The notes beneath the pieces were generated by a model. It worked only from the letters and a program-made list of their open reading frames with translations. It made no database searches and was not told the origin of the DNA. Made by a program: the position numbers and the translations under genes. DNA of 64,000 nucleotides from Seminavis robusta (taxonomy: Eukaryota; Bacillariophyta; Bacillariophyceae; Naviculales; Naviculaceae). The DNA lies in contig CAICTM010000285.1 of assembly GCA_903772945.1 (NCBI GenBank), forward strand, positions 1 to 64,000, given 5' to 3'. Below are positions 60,998-64,000 of this stretch, piece after piece (the stretch's first letter is position 1; each line of letters starts with the position of its first letter).

Positions 60998-62356
60998 ATG
61001 ATATTGGGTGCTTCTCCCGTCTCCTTGGACGCCACATCGGCTGATGCGGGCACCACAAGCGATTGTACCGGTAGTCACGATCGATACGTGAAGAGCCTGG
61101 ATCAAGAAGACACCATGAATAGAAGCCCTTGTGGACATCACGCAGACTTGGTAGAACCTCTCCGAATCGTCTCCAGCGATAAGGTAGCCATGAAATCGTT
61201 TGATGTTGTGTCATCCGAGCCTGACGTTGAGCTGAAGAGGAGGAAGGATGATGGTCCCGAACTCAGTAAAGCATCTGAAGATGAGGATGAGTTGGTGTTG
61301 GATGGTAGTGATCTCATGGAGCAGTCGATTCGAGAAGTCCATGTCCTTCAGAGTAGGATCCGTTTGATCCGACAACAAAGTCTCGACACTGGTAGCTGCG
61401 TAAAAGAGGACGAATGTCAAACCATTTCCTGGTTCCGCCACACTAACGCAGAACGTTCCTCACAGAGAAGGAGAAGCCTATCGGTTGGCTGCTCCATCGC
61501 CACAGCTTCACTCGATGAGTTATCATGCCCCCCGTTGGAAAAAATGACTCCTCAGACTGCCCCCGTCACCGATCTACCCATATCCTCCCTGATCCTTTCA
61601 CCATTACCAAGGAGACACCTCAGGAATAGAAGCAAATTGCTGGCTCGATGCCAGTCACAACCTGCTCTACAAGTAGATGCATGCAAAGCTACTACGAGTC
61701 GAGCCAGGGTAGCTGCGGATCCGATACCATCCATGGCTTGTCTCTCCGTCTCCCCGGCACGAAGGAGACGACGAAGGAGCCGATACGACCAGCTTTCTCG
61801 ATGTCAGTCGCAGCCCACACTGGTGGCCAAAACTCCCAGGAGCATCCCAACCGCCACCAGAAGACAACCCCGGCGACTAGTACGAAACCGAACCGCTCCC
61901 ACCCGCATGGACAATACTAATAACGGAGGAGAACCCTGCTTCAATTGGGTCACCTTTGCTGCCACCAAGCGGGGAAAAGTTCAGCAAACCCCCCGCGCAG
62001 TAGCAGCACCTCGCAGCAAGAGTGCCTCCGAAACGAATCCAAGTAGCAGCCCTCGCTGCTTCCAGCCACAAGTAGTGGACTCTATCAAAGAAGAAGAAAA
62101 GACTGCGAGCCGTGTAACATGTACGGTCGTTGCACCCGAAAAGGACGATTTGGATGTCTTTGATTGGAAGGAATGGGCCAAGACCCAATCCAGACGTATT
62201 GGTGGGAGCCCCGATGGGTCGACAGTGCGTCGACGATACACCACTGCCCGACGCAGCAAGTCCAAGCGTAATTCAGACCCCACTGCTGCTCTGTTGATCC
62301 GACAGCGTCGCGTCAAGAGCGAGCGGCATTTGACTTCTCGGAGAAGCAGCTGCTGA
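60998..62356 (+). CDS. Arg/Ser-rich basic protein with RCQSQP motifs
   Basis: A 452-aa intronless product from ATG 60998 (MILGASPVSLDATSADAGTT). The N-terminal third is acidic and has one helix (LMEQSIREVHVLQSRIRLIR). The rest is highly basic, with RRRSLSVG, two related motifs LLARCQSQPAL and QLSRCQSQPTL each after an Arg run (RRRRRRSRYD before the second), and RRSKSKRNSD near the end. These R-x-x-S-x-P strings look like basophilic kinase or 14-3-3 sites. EKDDLDVFDWKEWAKTQSRR near residue 385 resembles EIGYFDWKKWRKT in the 32.2-34.5 kb gene. Nuclear localisation is likely; no family is recognised. Confidence 0.65.
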   Translation: MILGASPVSLDATSADAGTTSDCTGSHDRYVKSLDQEDTMNRSPCGHHADLVEPLRIVSSDKVAMKSFDVVSSEPDVELKRRKDDGPELSKASEDEDELVLDGSDLMEQSIREVHVLQSRIRLIRQQSLDTGSCVKEDECQTISWFRHTNAERSSQRRRSLSVGCSIATASLDELSCPPLEKMTPQTAPVTDLPISSLILSPLPRRHLRNRSKLLARCQSQPALQVDACKATTSRARVAADPIPSMACLSVSPARRRRRRSRYDQLSRCQSQPTLVAKTPRSIPTATRRQPRRLVRNRTAPTRMDNTNNGGEPCFNWVTFAATKRGKVQQTPRAVAAPRSKSASETNPSSSPRCFQPQVVDSIKEEEKTASRVTCTVVAPEKDDLDVFDWKEWAKTQSRRIGGSPDGSTVRRRYTTARRSKSKRNSDPTAALLIRQRRVKSERHLTSRRSSC

Positions 62357-62689
62357 CTGACTGCAGCACGAATGATGAATCCCTCGAAAAGAGTTATCTA
62401 TAAACTAGCTAATAGAAAGTTTTAGGTTTCACACGCCTCTTAGCCATACATGTACCGGTACCGGCCAATAGCATCAGGGCCATTCTCGGTTGGTTATCAT
62501 AAACAGGCCAGTGCGCAATAAGGAGACAACATGTCTGAGAATAGCTCTGAGAATCTTGTCTCCCATCCGCCGTTGATGCAAAAAGGCAGGGCCGCCGGGT
62601 TCTGGCATATACACCGGCAACAGCTGCCGAAGTGTTTCAACAGCTGTTGCTGGCTTCATTGTCGGAGGCAAATGACCCCTCATGACCTG

Positions 62690-62710
62690 AACAATGACTG
62701 AGTCATTGTT
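62690..62710. promoter_or_regulatory. 21-bp perfect palindrome containing TGAGTCA
   Basis: Arms AACAATGACT and AGTCATTGTT around a central G. It includes TGAGTCA, the AP-1/GCN4-type bZIP core. It lies 115 bp upstream of the right-edge start codon. Confidence 0.6.
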
Positions 62711-62724
62711 GATGCGAATTTTTT

Positions 62725-62762
62725 AAAAGTTGATTGAGTGACGAGTCACTCACTCAACTTTT
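62725..62762. promoter_or_regulatory. 38-bp palindrome, 18-bp arms with one mismatch
   Basis: The left arm AAAAGTTGATTGAGTGAC is separated by GA from its near-exact reverse complement. The GAGTGAC..GTCACTC core matches the palindrome at 39384-39419. It lies 62 bp upstream of the ATG at 62825. Confidence 0.6.
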
Positions 62763-62824
62763 GCACCACCAACAGCGACTGGTACCGGTACCAGTTCATC
62801 ACAATTTTCGCCCTGAATTCCGCC

Positions 62825-64000
62825 ATGGTAGGTCCCTCTTCCCCTTCGACCTCACCCACCAATACTACCGACAACAATAATGCATCTACTAGTAGCTTTC
62901 GGATAAAGGGAATATGGTTTCTTGGTGGCCTCTGTGTGATATTGCAGTTTTCGAATATTCGAACCTTTCGAGGCCCGTTCAGTATGGTGCGAGAGAGCAT
63001 CCATCGGCTGGAAGACGTACAAGAAAAGACTGCGGATTGGAGTATCTCCAGGGTCATGTCGGAATCTGACATAGAAGATGATGATGCTTCTACCGGTACG
63101 ACAGATCTGCAACGAGGACTGGAGTCATTGCGAAGGAAACATGCGCAATTGACTGTTCAACAGCTTCAAAAGGAAGCCCAAGAAAGGAAAGAAGCGACAT
63201 TGAAAGCACCAGTAGGAAAAGCAACGGATGCCAAGAAAACTTCTGCCAAAGCTACCCAAACCGAGAAGGCTGTGCCAGTGGAAGAAGCATCTGAGGATGA
63301 TAAGGATGAAGAAGAAGAGTCCGAAGCGACGACAATACCGGTACCGACAAAGCGAGTTGAAACGAACGCCTGGAAAGAAATAGTGCCAACTCCAGTGGTG
63401 TTCATGCCCTATTCCAGCTACGACAATTTCGATATTAAGGAAAATCTCATAGAGTCTCACGACAAGAATTATTTCCAAGATGGTTTGGAAGAATCTCCCT
63501 TTCTACGCATTGCCAACTACAGCGAAACAGTCAAACTCATTCAAGACAACGAGCCTGTATCATGGATTTTTGATACCTCTCGATTGCAGCCCCGCAAAGC
63601 CTGTCTTTTCCTCTGGAAATTGATGAGGGGCGTGCAGCAACAAGTGTGGCAAACGCTCCCCAAAAGTCGTAGTCCCACCTGGCGTGTGAGCCTCTCCGAC
63701 ACGAGAGATCACGGATGGGAAATCTATTCCTGCCCGGATAAGATGCAAGACTTTCTCAAGAATATCTCCAAAACCGTGCCGTATTTCAAACGAGGGGTTG
63801 TCACAGACCGTAGCTTTGATGCGGACACCAAAAAGCTCGATCCTGGTAAACTCTATGGAAGCATTGTCAATCTACCGTCGTATCCTGGTAAGGACCAACC
63901 AGGTCCCACCATCCCCTCCATGCCCTTTTATCACAGCCCCATCAATGTTCGAACCGACATGGTGGAAGCATTAGCACGAATCTTGGCCAGAGATCACGAC
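62825..64000 (+). CDS. Type II membrane protein, partial (runs off right edge)
   Basis: The frame opens at ATG 62825 (GCCATGG context) and is uninterrupted for 392 codons to the window end. A Ser/Thr/Asn-rich cytosolic tail of about 28 residues precedes one membrane segment (IWFLGGLCVILQFSNI, residues 30-45). A coiled, charged stem rich in Glu and Lys extends to about residue 180. The lumenal domain follows (NAWKEIVPTPVVFMPYSSYD; PVSWIFDTSRLQPRKACLFL; YFKRGVVTDRSFD; NVRTDMVEALARIL). This architecture fits a Golgi glycosyltransferase or similar, and the last phrases recall, from memory, a diatom glycosyltransferase-like group. No catalytic motif is visible before the edge, so function is open. 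Confidence 0.7.
   Translation, partial: MVGPSSPSTSPTNTTDNNNASTSSFRIKGIWFLGGLCVILQFSNIRTFRGPFSMVRESIHRLEDVQEKTADWSISRVMSESDIEDDDASTGTTDLQRGLESLRRKHAQLTVQQLQKEAQERKEATLKAPVGKATDAKKTSAKATQTEKAVPVEEASEDDKDEEEESEATTIPVPTKRVETNAWKEIVPTPVVFMPYSSYDNFDIKENLIESHDKNYFQDGLEESPFLRIANYSETVKLIQDNEPVSWIFDTSRLQPRKACLFLWKLMRGVQQQVWQTLPKSRSPTWRVSLSDTRDHGWEIYSCPDKMQDFLKNISKTVPYFKRGVVTDRSFDADTKKLDPGKLYGSIVNLPSYPGKDQPGPTIPSMPFYHSPINVRTDMVEALARILARDHD

Larger units (their letters stand above)
62357..62824. promoter_or_regulatory. Intergenic region with two palindromes
   Basis: Holds the 3' end of the Arg/Ser-rich gene and the promoter of the right-edge gene, with TACCGGTACCGG near 62453, palindromes at 62690 and 62725, and ACTGGTACCGGTACCAGT near 62779. 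Confidence 0.5.

Noticed and set aside
62474-62683. Minus-strand frame of 69 aa beginning MRGHLPPTMK
   Set aside because: Looks protein-like but is short, sits in a promoter region with palindromes and matches no family I know.
1-64000. tRNA or rRNA genes
   Set aside because: I looked for B-box-like GGTTCGA words and rRNA-like blocks in the intergenic DNA and found none that fit.

Overview
The window looks like nuclear DNA of a stramenopile alga, most likely a pennate diatom. The signs are: introns of about 90-140 nt with GTATGT or GTGAGT donors; a secreted LRR protein with a long PT/PS-rich tail; many large low-complexity or coiled-coil genes; and intergenic DNA full of TACCGGTA and CTAGCTAG. 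The lineage is inferred from gene style, not from a marker gene. Two 11-N assembly gaps occur, at 41891-41901 and 59448-59458.

Layout. 1-1024: a minus-strand reading frame running off the left edge (unrecognised, possibly element-borne). 1.7-4.5 kb: a small coiled-coil protein, a CmcJ/AsaB-type oxidoreductase and the GINS replication subunit PSF2. 4.9-18.7 kb: one giant coiled-coil gene of about 4,576 aa with one intron and three copies of an internal 1.2-kb repeat. 19.8-27 kb: a lysine-rich repeat protein, a small basic nuclear-type protein, an organellar-type DEAD-box helicase and an F-box-like gene with a frame break. 27.5-29 kb: an E3-like protein carrying an in-line ubiquitin domain and a RING-H2 finger. 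29.0-30.7 kb: a graveyard with an L12 ribosomal-protein pseudogene and a reverse-transcriptase-type fragment. 30.7-46.4 kb: a membrane-anchored methyltransferase, an SMP-motif array protein with a possible prenylated end, a secreted DUF6174-like protein, an SGNH hydrolase, the LRR/PT protein, a second coiled-coil gene sharing the C-terminal signature of the giant one, and an LRR-family gene with a damaged 3' end. 47.5-59.1 kb: the most unusual locus (below). 59-61 kb: gene-poor DNA with a 482-bp terminal-inverted-repeat element. 61-64 kb: a basic Arg/Ser-rich protein and a type II membrane protein running off the right edge.

Best candidate for something undescribed. Two adjacent plus-strand coding regions, 51.0-55.1 kb and 56.0-59.1 kb, carry seven and six tandem domains that resemble the N-terminal PH domain of TFIIH p62/Tfb1. 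They include a near copy of the Tfb1 segment QATPASSxKxMM, and the positions that in Tfb1 contact acidic activation domains are largely kept. Immediately upstream, and possibly part of the first gene, lie PAWKxKLK repeats, a TAZ1-like zinc module, a long Asp/Glu-Lys repeat array and four acidic WEVEYSDDE motifs. In known proteins both TAZ and p62 PH domains bind acidic activation domains, so the locus may encode multivalent transcription or repair scaffolds. That role is inference.

Most other genes have no evident link to each other; no operon-like logic is expected in this genome.
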